DNA of 64,000 nt from Protea cynaroides (taxonomy: Eukaryota > Streptophyta > Magnoliopsida > Proteales > Proteaceae). Shown in pieces: positions 48,883 through 60,491 of the stretch. The notes beneath the pieces were generated by a model. The model did no database searches. It was not told where the DNA came from and saw nothing but the letters and a program-made list of their open reading frames with translations. Numbering within the stretch: the stretch's first letter is position 1; every line of letters begins with the position of its first letter. The position numbers were made by a program, and so were the translations under genes. The stretch spans positions 127,932,007-127,996,006 of the forward strand of contig CM053276.1 in assembly GCA_028583415.1 (NCBI GenBank), written 5' to 3'.

Positions 48883-49519
48883 AGGGTAATTTACACTAGA
48901 GGTATTCGACGTTTTGAGAAATCATATTAGAGATTCCTCACGTTTTAAAAATCATACTAGCGATACATCTTCTCATATTTCCAACATTAACCCTATTTAA
49001 CATTTGCATCCTCTAAGTTAACCATTAGATCTACTTCAAATTTTCAAGGACCAATCGTTTCTTGTTGAACTATCCTTATTTGGTGCCTGATTATTGGTAC
49101 ACCCGTCGAAAAAATAGTAAGTTAGGGTACAAAATTTTCACGAGAGGTGTGTATCACAATTGAGATTTGTGATTTAGTGATGAGCAATCGTCAGTGAGGA
49201 CGAGTCACAGGAGAGGACAGGGGCAAGAGAGGGGTGGGCAATTGAGACAGTGATGATCATATAAAAATCCTAGTGGTGAGTTGTTGCAGCAACGGGATGG
49301 TGAGAGAGTGAATCAAAGGGGATCAAAAAAGTTATACTAAACAGGGATAAATTTGGAAGTATAAGAATAAAAGGTATCTCAAGTGCAATATTTTTGAAAT
49401 GTCAAGTACATTTAGTATAATTTCTCAAAACGTTAGATACCTCTAGTATAATTTTTAAAATGTAAAGTACCTCTAATATAATTTTTCAAAACATCAAATA
49501 CCTTTGATATAATTTACTC
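48883..49519. mobile_element. TIR element with subterminal tandem repeats
   Basis: The left end, GGGTAATTTACACTAGAGGT and onward, is the inverted counterpart of the right end, which finishes ACCTTTGATATAATTTACTC. About 80 bases pair imperfectly. On the right side a roughly 35-base unit, TACCTCTAGTATAATTTTTA-like, is repeated about four times, so the ends are subterminal arrays. No transposase; flanks are A-rich and give no clear target duplication. Confidence 0.65.
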
Positions 49520-51714
49520 AAAAAAATCTAAGAGAAAAAAAGAGAGAGTATGAGAGGAAAGGGAAATATTATAACATAAAAACCTAGAGAATGTAAAATG
49601 GAAGAAAAGGAATTTTTTTTATCTAAATTTTAAGGTAAAAAGTGTGACAAAACAAGGAAATTTTACATGAGTTAATTTTTATGAAATATTAAATTTTAGA
49701 ATTTCCTTAAAAACGTAGGTTTTTTTTTTATTATAATCGGTAACAGGGAATCTATCAAAACTGCCACGTGTTAGAAATTAGTCACCGTAAACGGAAGGCA
49801 AAGCAACATCTATCTACCTGTCTGCTCCATGCAAAAATAAATAAATAAAAAAACTTAAAAAACATAATAAAATAAGAGGACAAGAGTCAAACACGTTGCA
49901 GGGTACTCTTCTTATGGTCCCATCTTTTCCTTTGATGGCAGGCCAAAGTCCAAAGACCGGAATCCCCCTGGTCTAGATCTCAGAAAGGGATTGATTGAAC
50001 CTGGTGTCAACTCAAACCAGCAAAAGGGTTTCATCCAAATTCCCAATTGTTAACCAGCCTAGTCCTCGTCGAAGTCAAGCTGGTCTGGGTATTTCCTAAA
50101 CCGGTCCAAAATCTTAGTGGTCCGACCACTGTCAGCTTCTGCCACAGATTTCATGCAAAAAAAAAGAATGAAAATGCTCGTGAAACCTGACAAGGTCAAC
50201 CATGTTAGGCAGCTATCAACTAAAAAATCCAAAACATCAGCTCTGGACTTATGTATATATGTGTCCACCACCATCCATACAGGTGTAAATAGACAGTACG
50301 GTCCACAGAGAATCTCTGGTTTTTGCCCAAAACATTTCCATGACGGCTTAAACAATGTCTTCTCCAAAAAGAATCAAGGAAGTCTTCCATGAGATAGATT
50401 GGGAGTAGGGAAGTCTGTCTTCACAGCCATTGGGCCCCACAAATTGATTTAATCAAACGGTTGAGGCCTCCCAATGATGGGGATAAGAGGATGGCGTTGA
50501 AATCATGGTTTTAGGTATTCGGCTTGAACAGTTGGGTACCGATACGATACCTGATATCTTCATCCCTTCTTTTAATATAGTATCAGTTTTTTGATTGAAT
50601 ATTTCAATATAATATCAGAGCCATCAGGTATTAAACATCTTTTATGTACAATCATCTAAAAAAAAAAGCAAAACGCTAAAATACCTTGATATACTTAATT
50701 ACTTTCTCCACCTACTAACTTAAACTTTAGAATTAAATATCATAATCGCATCACGGCAACTTGAGAGGATCAGCAGTTGCAGACGTCACAGCCAGCACCA
50801 ATCACAAAGTCAACAGAGGGAAGGCATCTTGGAAATTCGCCTGCGTTGGACCATTAACTTGTCAATAATTTTCAATTGATCTCCAGTTGGAAGGGTTGAA
50901 ATGACCATTGGATTGAAGGTCAGACCCATAAAGTGGGCCAAACTCAAAAAGTCACCTGATCTTTCAACGGCTGACACAGCCATGGTTGGGTGGAGATTCT
51001 TAATCTTCAGCAATAACTCAAATCAATTCCTATTACAAACCATTAATCCATTAAACTAGAAAGGAAACACAAATACCCACATGACAAGAGGGACCAGGTT
51101 GGCATCTTCACTCACCAAACCTTGTTCACCATTCCCACCCAACTCCCAACTACTTGGCCTTAACCGACATGAATTCTCTTCATTTCATTCTACTTCAGCT
51201 GTCTTCAGGCCTTATTTACTCTGCGTGTGTGTTGCCTGTATTTTATTATATATATATCAGCTGTTAGGTCAGTCATTCATGACTTCTCCTACCACATTGA
51301 CCCAAGTCATTTCCGGCTTTCCCTAGTTGTTACAGGCAGTAGAGCCTTAAATTGGACCATAAAACATTACTACTCACTGGTGCATTCACTGGTCTTCATT
51401 GCACAAGATAAAATTATCTGAGTCAACTTCCCCTCTATCTAACTAATCTATTTTGATATCATAAGGTTGGCACCGTCCATTAATGCAAGACCCAGCTGTT
51501 TCACCATTCAAAGACACCCCAAAGCTTAACAATTGAAAAGTTCAAAGGCTTGAAAATATTCCAAAGTACTAATTGGTCTGAAGATGATTTTAATGACAAA
51601 ACCTTTTTATATACTTTTCCACTTTCAATACAAATGTATACAGTGTTAGTGTGCTCCATATGAAAAATATGTATATACATAGAAGAAAATAAACTTAACT
51701 CAAAAAGAAAGGAA

Positions 51715-51732
51715 GGGGGGGGGGGGGGGGGG
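51715..51732 (+). repeat. Poly-G run (18 G)
   Basis: Eighteen consecutive G residues, capable of G-quadruplex formation and likely length-variable. Confidence 0.9.
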
Positions 51733-51850
51733 ATGGGAATCATTTTGGAGAACTAACAGTACATCAGTAAAGATTGCCTTGAGAAGTAGTTATCTCCCTC
51801 ATGTTGATGCAGACAATAGACTTCCTAACTGTGTAAAGCTTCCAAGAGGT

Positions 51851-54060
51851 TCAAATCTGACCTGCCCGTATGTCTCTGTCAAGACGATCTGCATTCAGTG
51901 TCCCAGGAAGCTCTCTGAAATTTTCATTGAAGATTGAATATGCACTGCAAATAAAAAGATAAACGGTAACTATGGGCTCTTGAGATCTCATATAAATAGA
52001 GAATAGCCAAGGATAAAATGCACTCAGTTTTCTTTTGCTCAATTAAGTATTTGCCGCTCAAAACTAGTGAAGAAAAAATCCAGGTGTTCACTGACAGAAA
52101 GAATTAGTGAATGTTAATAAAATGACAGAAAATATCAGCAAGGAAAATAACCACAGGCATTAGAAAATAAATTCATCAGCATAGAATATTGTTCCCAATT
52201 TACTATTTCAACCCTAAAAGAAGTGTTTCTACACGTCTGTGTGTGTGTGTGTGTGTGTGTCTGACATAGGATATGCAAGCTGTGAAATGGTTTGGGTGAG
52301 TAATGTATTACGGTGGTTCAAATCTGGACCAACATTATGTGTTAACTCAGAACTGACCCACTAGTAAAATAAAAAAGAACTCCAAGAATTTTTCAACATT
52401 ATATGGTCACTTCCAGGGATGGTGATGACACGGGTTAAAGCTACAGGGGAGAGTCGGGTAGAGTACTTGAAAAACACATGTTACCTGCCCCAATCTGTCC
52501 CAGACCGTGAGTACCTGACCCAATTATGTAGTAAAATTAGGAAGCCCCATGCATGTCCATCTGGGTATGGTCTTGTTGAAACCTGTGGCTAACCCAACCT
52601 GTTACCATTCCTACTCACCCCCTATCATATGTAGAAAGCATCTGCTTGAATCCAGATTTGCAGGCTTTAGCTCTGCCTTCTTTTTTACACCCAACCCAGA
52701 CCCATAACTTATCTAGATATCCCTATGATATCTCCATCTTCAATAAGCTTGTTTGATTCTGCTGGTGGCAGTGGATGGTGCATGAACACTTGCCATATTT
52801 GGTATCACTCTGGACAAATATCTCCATTTGTTTTGTTAATCAATATTTCTAACAAACTTACAGTAATAAACCTAAACATTAGAGGTTCCATTAAATTTGG
52901 CGTGACTGGCCCCCTCGACACTCAATTCAGGCTATTCTATGAGATTTGGGAGGGTGGCAGTGGCCATTTCTCCATATCCATACCTAGGATCCAAGTATAT
53001 GCAATGTTAAAAAAAAAAAAAAGGGTGTCCCAATGCATGAGGCTCCTGCTACTGCAAGGTCTGGGGAGGGCAGAATGTACGCAGCCTTACCCCCAGTATA
53101 TGCAATGTGTTTACATGAAATCTCACATCTAACCTGGTTCATTGCATGCTTTACTTGATAATTTTTCTGATTTAATGCAAATAATACATACTAAGAATGA
53201 TTAGATAAGCAAATGAAAGTGTGATAAATTACAGAAATACTCTACAATCAATAAGAAAATAAAATCACATTTTCTCTTTGTTATTTATAAATTGTTTATT
53301 TATTTTGACTAGGGCGGGAAAGTTAGTTTTTCATATCATATCCAGTCTAAAACTAACACATCAACAATTATTTAACTAACAAGTCTACAGTAAGTCATCA
53401 CACCTGAGGTCACCATGTTGCCGCTGCCCAAGATTAAGGAGAATAATACAAAACCCCGTCCCGAGTATCTGTAAAAAAATCACAAAGAAAAAATCATGGA
53501 ACTCAGGTTCTACCCCAAACAAATAATAATAATTGGGGGGGAGGGGGGATTGGAATCATGGGCCTATGGCCGTTTTCGTTGTCAAAGAAATAAGTCCACT
53601 CACATATAACGGTCCAACGTCCCATCTGTGTGCAACAGGTGCCAGTGCAAACCATAAAATGATAACAGCCCATGCCTTCAGACTGACGGAGAAAATTGCC
53701 ATCAACAGAACATCTATCGATAATGGAGATGCAAACTTGTTATTTAATCTGGAATTACTTTTTAAGCACAAAAAGCTACACTTCAAGCAGGTGCTTACGA
53801 GGCAGCTTCAATTTGTCATGAAGGAAACAGAGAAGCCTCTTCTTCCACCAATTTGCTGATTCTGGAATCTGAAACTTCTGAATATTCATCAGAGATTAGA
53901 GGGGAAATTCTATGTTGTCAAAGCACAAGCAGAGAGTTAGTTGAGTGAAATAGAGTAAATGAGATTTGATTCTAACCAGATCATCATCATCGTCGTCATC
54001 ATCGTCATTAAATCCGTTTCGAACATGTTTAGCAGGTAGCTTTGGTTTAACAGCTACCAT
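51851..54060 (-). CDS. SAYSvFN-domain small membrane protein (SAYSD1-like)
   Basis: Five minus-strand exons: 54060-53977, 53877-53782, 53735-53604, 53468-53404 and 51944-51851, about 156 residues. The N terminus has nine Asp in a row. Next comes WWKKRLLCFLHDKLKLPRKH, then hydrophobic segments (VLLMAIFSVSLKAWAVIILW; ILGTGFCIILLNLG). The end is the SAYSvFN signature SAYSIFNENFRELPGTLNAD followed by RLDRDIRAGQI. In animals the SAYSvFN protein SAYSD1 is an ER protein that recognises UFMylated ribosomes at stalled translocons; a like role in plants is inference. The last three exons join cleanly. The exon 2-exon 3 junction is uncertain: coding likeness continues on both sides but in shifted frames, and the best-fitting intron would be only 46 bp. 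An alternative joins 53799 to about 53715 with an intron near 84 bp. A TTTTCAG acceptor 8 bases before the ATG suggests a 5' UTR intron. Confidence 0.83.
52237..52260. repeat. (GT)n microsatellite
   Basis: About twelve GT units inside the 1.46-kb last intron of the SAYSvFN gene. Confidence 0.9.
53008..53094 (+). mobile_element. Short SINE-like insertion (Au-SINE-type sequence)
   Basis: An 87-bp insert with a poly-A start and then GTGTCCCAATGCATGAGGCT ... GGTCTGGGGAGGG ... GTACGCAGCCTTACCCC, wording I recognise from the widespread plant Au-type SINE. It is flanked by an exact 14-bp direct repeat, AGTATATGCAATGT at 52994-53007 and 53095-53108, as expected of a LINE-driven insertion. Only part of a SINE is present. 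It lies in the last intron of the SAYSvFN gene. Confidence 0.68.
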
Positions 54061-54660
54061 CAGGGAATCTGAAAACACAGAAAGGAAAAAAAAAAAAAGC
54101 ATTTTAACTCAAATCTCAAACAAAACAATGGCTACTGTCTTACTTACCAGTTACACCTAGTCTTTTCTTTTGGAAAACAAATCAAATTTTAGAGAAACGA
54201 TATCCCCAAATTATTGATTTAATTCTTCAGTAGGAGTCTAGGAGATCATATAACAGATAATCCACGAAAACTAAAACCTCCCTCATTTAGATATGGCACA
54301 ATGTCTAGGCTAGAAATAATTAATATTGCAATTCCTCATTAGTACTCGATAGGAAAAAATAACCAATACATCTACTTGATATTAGAACCCATGTGATAGT
54401 GGAAGGAATCCCAAAATAGCCAGAATCACAGTCAACAGGTTAGAACCAGAATATAAAACTCATAAAATCAAGATCCGGTGGTTGGATGAGAACCAGGTTG
54501 TAACGCAAGGTAAGGGATGATGTTGGGATCACTATATCCAGATATGAAAGTGATCCAAGGGTTGGATCAAGAGATATGGCAGAATCCTAAGACTACTGGA
54601 CTAGTGAACATACGCAAGTGTTTTTTTGATGAAAACTTGGATCTCTAAATCTAATCAACG

Positions 54661-55297
54661 CATAGTTGTCAAGGTGAAAAGGCGACCCTAGGTGTTGTAG
54701 GCGTTGCTTAGGCGACCAAGGCATTCCTGGTGTTTTTTCCCCCTCTAAAATATCAATGGTACCCCTTCCCAAATGTACAAGCTTCTTCCAAAGCATACGG
54801 CTTCAACGCACGGCCGTGTGCCTAGCGGTTTTCCGATGTTTATATATTATATGCAATAATGCAATATGCTACATCAAAAATCAACATTTAAGGCATACCA
54901 TAAAATCCTAAATAGAATGTAAGAATTAAAAAAGTATATTTGTAATAAAAAAAAAAAGCACAAAGCAATAAACTAAGAACATAATAGCATATAAAATAAG
55001 AAACAAGAGTGCAAGTCTATAATACACGTAAAAAACTAAAGATGTAAATTGTGTGTGGCTGATAAAGGGGGATGGTTGAGTTGCGGCTAAACGGAAACTT
55101 TAACGGAGGTAAGTGAAAATTTTCATTTAATTAATGATATATGTAGACATCTGCAACAAAGTGACCGCCCAAGCCTTTAGGGCATCCAAGGCGCCCAAGG
55201 GACCCTAGGCGGTCATCTTTTGAACATCCACAAAGCGCTTAATCGCTTAGGCCATAAATTACCACCCGGACGCCTAGGCGACGCCTTGACAACTATG
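54661..55297. mobile_element. hAT-type MITE, copy B (637 bp)
   Basis: The termini CATAGTTGTCAAGG and CGCCTTGACAACTATG are inverted repeats followed by CCTAGGCG-rich sequence. The flanks are an exact 8-bp duplication, AATCAACG at 54653-54660 and 55298-55305. The interior shares blocks with copy A (ATCAACATTTAAG near 54882). Non-autonomous. Confidence 0.88.
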
Positions 55298-55305
55298 AAT
55301 CAACG

Positions 55306-58300
55306 AAAACAAAAGATACAATGAAATCCTAACAATGATGGTCACTACCTTGGATTCACCACCAAGAACAATATAAGATCCACTCCGGCTTCCTATCACA
55401 AGGTGTCAACTTGATCAAACACCAGTTCCTTTCCTTGATCAAACACAAGGGTCTTCCATGGCAGGAGAGGTAGCAGCCAATGATTCATTCATTAATTTCG
55501 TGCTCAGGCTTGTAGCCCTTTACAAACCTATACAGAAGACTCAAAACAAGAAGCAAACTAGCCCTAGAACTCCTCCAGACAATAAATTGCCTTGGAGGTA
55601 GTTTATTTCTAATAGAACTCAACCTAAATTAAACGAAAGTAACTTAAAACAACTTACAACACTTAAAAGCAATAAAAGACTTAAAATATTAAAAGTCTTA
55701 TCCAATTAAATAAAAAATCCAACAAGATAAAGACCTATCTAACTCAACTTAGGATGCTAAAACACTAATCCCGTACTCCTACCTTATACCCATAATTTAG
55801 TCCCATTTAAGTGGCTTATTATAACGAAAACCCATAGGATCAAAGACCCAACATATATATAACCCAACCCAAGATTTATTTCCACTAAGATAAGCCCAAT
55901 TCGGTGTCGTATCTGCATCACCGTGCAACAGGCGAACTCATGAATTGCTATGTGTAAGAGCTTGGTGTCAACAATGTCCAGGTAGTTCTCCAGGGTAGAG
56001 AAAGTAAATGCAGTATCCATGGCCTCTCTGTTGGGAATCTGATGCAGGTCTGATATATTCTCTGAAGTACCAGAGGAAGAAAAGGAACCAGGCCAAGCCC
56101 CTAAAAGGACCTGCAGTTTCCTATTGAACCTGCTGGTTCAACCGGGCCAGATTTGAGTCTATCTGGTTCAGGCCAAGCCTTTTGCCCAGGTGTTTTGCTG
56201 GTTCAGTCAAAACCAGCAGTGGATGACAGGCGTTAGTTTTAAGTTCTTTTAACTATTTCATGTTATTTTGTTAGTTATGGGCTGGAACAGGTGCTATTAC
56301 TTCAGGCCCATATTAGGCATATTAACCCCATATCTCTTTAGGAGATATAAGGCCCGGGTTTTAAGTAATTAGACATTACTAGTAGTCCACGATTTATGAA
56401 CACAGCTTTCTATTCAGTTTAAACTTCTTTTCCCATGTAATGTTGATCTTCTTTTAGATTTCTATTTAAGGATGTAAAAGGGGACACCCCCAACCGTTTT
56501 TGGTGGGATGCCACTGGGTGGTGGGACTAAGCCGAGCACTAAGTGGGAAAGTTAGTTCATATCTTCTTCTTCCTCATCTTCCATCATATACCAAGTAAGT
56601 TTTTATTTCCTGCACACCATTCTTTTAGTTATATTCTTGAAGCTTGCTGGTTAATCTGATTGCTGCCATAGCGTTCCCTTCTCCAAAATCCTGAATCTGG
56701 TTTCCGGCACCTAAGATCTAATCGTTTCTGTTACTAAAATTGGAATGAAGGTTCAGGTTCTGTTTCTGTCTTCTGGTTTCAGCACTCTGCACATTAATCC
56801 TTTATTTATTCCTGCTGAATCTGGCTTTTGAGTTAGATCACTCAATTCCTTCACTCGGTTCTCAGATCTAAGAAATCCTACCACAAACAGGATTCTCCAG
56901 ATTCTAGGAATCAGACCACTGGATTAGCTTAGAATTTTGATATTTTGTTCTCTCACCTAAATATTATTGTTTACCAGATTCTGGACCATATCTGATTCTT
57001 TACCTTCGGATATTAAAATTTCTTTTCAATTCTGGTTTGTTCATTCACTGTGATTCTGGTTCTTCCACAAGTTTCTGAACCTATCCTGTTAGGCTTCTAG
57101 AAACCCATCAGAATCTCTTCCCATCCTCACACACCATTTTCTAACTATGATGAATCCATAATCTAGGATTTACCAACTTCGCTTATTATTTACCATTTAC
57201 ACAATCAAAATCATCATTGTAGTAGTTCATCCAAACATTATCCAAAGTATTTGAGTCAGCTTACATAAATCCTACGATGGCAGGTCATTCTATTGGGTCC
57301 TTAAGTTATTGTCAAATCCTTTCTGCTGACTCAACTATCTACCCTTTCCCTCGTCCATTTAGACCCTTCAAGTAGAAATCGTTTCGTTAACTATAGAATC
57401 TACCAGGGGAAGATGATAGGCTGCCTTCTCAGCTCAGCATTAAACCTAATTCAGCTGAAGCTGTATCCCAACTCTTTGAGATCGGCTACATTTCAACCAC
57501 AAATTATAAAAGGTAATATCTCCTGTCAAATCATAGGTCATCAAGTCTTTTCTCACTATTTCAACCCAAGTCCTTTTAGAACCTTAATCTTTCAATGAAT
57601 TGTTCTGTTTTATTGGTGCACCCATCGGTGTTTGTTGCCAGAAAATGCTGGGATGGATAAAGCAAAGACGCATGGGTAAACCATCTCAATTGAAATTTCC
57701 CTCCTCTTGTCACCTATTGAGGTTTTCTCACTACTGCATTCATTTCTATTTTCATTCTGCTTGGGATAACCATTCACTCATCTCAACCCTAGTCTAGGTT
57801 ATTTAGGTTTTATCAACATGTCGTTTCCTGATAGTTCAACATCATGTTAAATAAAGCAGGTTTGGTCTTACGTATGTGTGTTTTCCCTTCAATTCAACTG
57901 TATACAATGGACAAAAAACATAATCACACTTCATCCACACCAAATCAGGTTCACAAAATCCATTAATCATTAACTTCCTTTCTCTAGAAACTAAGATCAA
58001 AGCACATATAATGTGTCCAACATACTTTCCACTATCAGCACAAAAATTTAAACTTCTCCTTGGTTTCAGTGAATGATGATCCCAGTAGATATACTAGTAT
58101 GTGATTCCAGCCGCCAAAGATGCTGATTAGGAACAAAAATAATGCCAATAGCTAAACTAGTATGTGATTACAGGCATCAAAAGATGCTGGTTAGAAACAA
58201 CAATGATTATGAAAACAAATATGATGAAATGCTAAGGTGACTTGTCTTTATGCAGAGAAGGATACATGTGTTCAATCAAAATGTTGATACCATCGTTCTA

Positions 58301-58479
58301 ATTTTACTTTCTTATGCTAAATATCCCCATCCAGTCTTTTGAAGCTTATTTTAATGGGGTTTTATTAGTTCCAAAGTCATCAATCAGATTAGGTATAATA
58401 TTCCATTCATATTCTCTCACTTGAAAATATAAAGAAGAAAATTGTCAAAAAAATTAAGGGGACAAAGGAACTGTTGAAA
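55306..58479. other. Repeat-derived sequence without recognisable gene
   Basis: No host gene or complete transposon found. A TATA-like TCTATTTAAGGA at about 56461 followed by a leader-like stretch may be an LTR. A LINE 3'-UTR-like phrase, CCAACTCTTTGAGATCGGCT, lies near 57469. Neither is firm. Confidence 0.35.
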
Positions 58480-58745
58480 GCACTCTTTAGGAAATGAATG
58501 CTTGGATGGTTTTTAGGGACCAGCCAACCTTGTATTTATAATAGAATGATAGAATTACAAAAGGACTCAAAGACTTAAAAGACAAACTCACAATAGGAGT
58601 CGAAAAGATGATAAGAGAGTTCGATAGTTTAACTCTAATCTAACTCTACCTCTAATCTAATAAAAGTTGGAAACTAAAGAACAAAGATTATGTGACAGCT
58701 AAATACAACTAGGTGACACCTAGACAAAACCGAAACATATTTTAA
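58480..58745 (-). mobile_element. Probable 3' LTR of a Ty1/copia element
   Basis: Downstream (minus strand) of the copia fragment, a purine tract CTTGAGAGAAAGAG is followed by AT-rich non-coding sequence with a TATA-like motif near 58536. The position fits a 3' LTR; no 5' partner was found. Confidence 0.45.
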
Positions 58746-58759
58746 TACTCTTTCTCTCA

Positions 58760-59430
58760 AGTTAGTGCATAAATATCACACATGCCCAACTAGGCCAAAT
58801 TAGGATGAAAAACTTCCCCACCCAAATCCTTTGTGAATATGTCAGGTAAGTGGTCTTCTGACTTTGCGAAGGGCATACAAATCGGTCCATTCTCAAGCTT
58901 CTCCTTGATAAAGTAACGGTCGATCTCCACATGTTTAGTAAGATCATATTGCATGAGATTATGGGCAATGTTAATTGCAGCTTTGTTATCATAAAACAAT
59001 ATCATTGGAAGATGAATAAGAAGACCAAGGTCTTCTAGTAAAATTCTAAGCCAAAGTAATTCACAGATCTAGTGAGCCATAGAATGAAACTCTGCTTCAG
59101 CACATGACTTTGCAACAACATTCTATTTCTTGCTACGCCACGTGACATGATTACCACCAACAAAAGTAGTATAACCAGAAACAGACTTCCTATCCAGAAA
59201 TCAACCCCAATCAACATCTATGTACGTTTCAATCCGCAAATGATCATGAGGAGATAAAAGAATTCCCTTTCCAAGGGCTGACTTCAAGCAGTAAAGAATA
59301 CGAAGAATAGCCTCCATATGAGAAGAATAGAAATCATGCATAAACTGACTTACCAAACTCACAGTAAAAACAATGTTTGCTGGAAGTGTGAGAGGTAGAT
59401 CAACTTTCCCACTAGCCACTGGTAACAACC
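58760..59430 (-). pseudogene. Ty1/copia pol fragment (end of RT plus RNase H), degenerate
   Basis: On the minus strand, 59428-59201 reads VSLVSQFMHD, ILYCLKSALGKG and YIDVDWG, the end of copia reverse transcriptase entering RNase H. 59005-58790 reads YDNKAAINIAHN and TKHVEIDRYFIKEKL, the C-terminal RNase H region. The two pieces lie in different frames with stops between them, so the element is inactive. No gag, protease or integrase was found here. Confidence 0.85.
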
Positions 59431-59503
59431 CTTATCAACTAGTTCACCATCCTTATTCTTGAATCAAGTATTAGCTTCCAAAGGATTGTCACAGGGATGG
59501 CAT

Positions 59504-60491
59504 GTCACGACTCAAACCCGTACAAGGTAAGAGTGCAGCCCTCACGAGCATTGGTCTGACGACCGGTCAAAATAATTTAAAAATTTATAATCAAACTTCA
59601 ACTTATCACAAATCACACCAAGTTAAATCCATAACTAAAGTAAAGACATTTCCCAAAAACTACTGGTGGCAGTCTACTGTTTGTAATATTTAAAAACAAA
59701 GTATTCGTTTTTGAAATTAAATTTAAAACCCTATACAACCATTCTAATAAAATAGTAAAAACAAGCTATGCTAAGCCGAGGAATAATCCGACGCCGCCTT
59801 TAAGCTCCCTCTTGTTCTTCGGCAACCACCTCATCATCTGAGATAGTCATGGTAAGGGGTGAGCTCAATAGCTTAGTAAGAATACAACAGACAATGATTA
59901 CTAACACTTCAATTAATTCACTCGAGAAGATAAAACTTATCTACATACAAAACATTTTAATTTTTACTTTTGACCAATACATAGGAATAACCAATCAGCA
60001 TTGCTCTAGTAGAGGTCATCTACAGCTTGTTTTCACATTTATTTATGGTCATCCGTCCATGACCTTTTCTCACTCATCCGCTGGAGTCATAGATCTGACC
60101 CAGGTGACACCCCACCCATAGAGTCTATTTCCCTCTACCAGACACAAAGTAATTGATTACCCTCACTTTACATTTTCCACATTATTCCTTCATCCGGAGT
60201 GTGACAAAACACAATTTTGAAATACTCTTAAAACCATGAGCAACAAAAGATGGGAGTAATTGACAATCACATATCTCATTTAACATCCATAAGCATACCA
60301 TCACATATCATGAACAAGACAACAATAAATAAACATTGACACCAAAACATAAAATTAAAGCATTGGAGTCACTCTAATGGTGCACTCCTGCAGTATTTCC
60401 ACTTACCTCTTCCTCGCTCACAGATTGATCGATGCTTCAATACTAGGTAGTACCGACCCTACATATATTATCAAGTATACAAACTAATTTT
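59504..60491. other. Possible LTR sequence, broken by MULE copy 2
   Basis: Starts TGTCACGACTCAAACCCG, like the start of many plant gypsy LTRs, and contains no gene. It runs up to the MULE insertion. No second LTR identified, so this is only a suggestion. Confidence 0.3.

Larger units (their letters stand above)
48052..51850. other. Intergenic region downstream of the SAYSvFN gene
   Basis: Contains a TIR element (48883-49519) and a G run of 18 at 51715-51732. A CACGTG core lies near 49766. Frames near 50059-50392 are not supported by motifs. The SAYSvFN gene's 3' UTR lies at the right end. Confidence 0.45.

Noticed and set aside
50059..50392. Overlapping frames on both strands, one ending in RFRKYPDQLDFDED
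   Set aside because: No upstream exon, motif or related copy; the acidic tail alone is not evidence.
55784..56020. 78-codon hydrophobic minus-strand frame
   Set aside because: No recognisable domain and no splice partners; lies in repeat-derived sequence.
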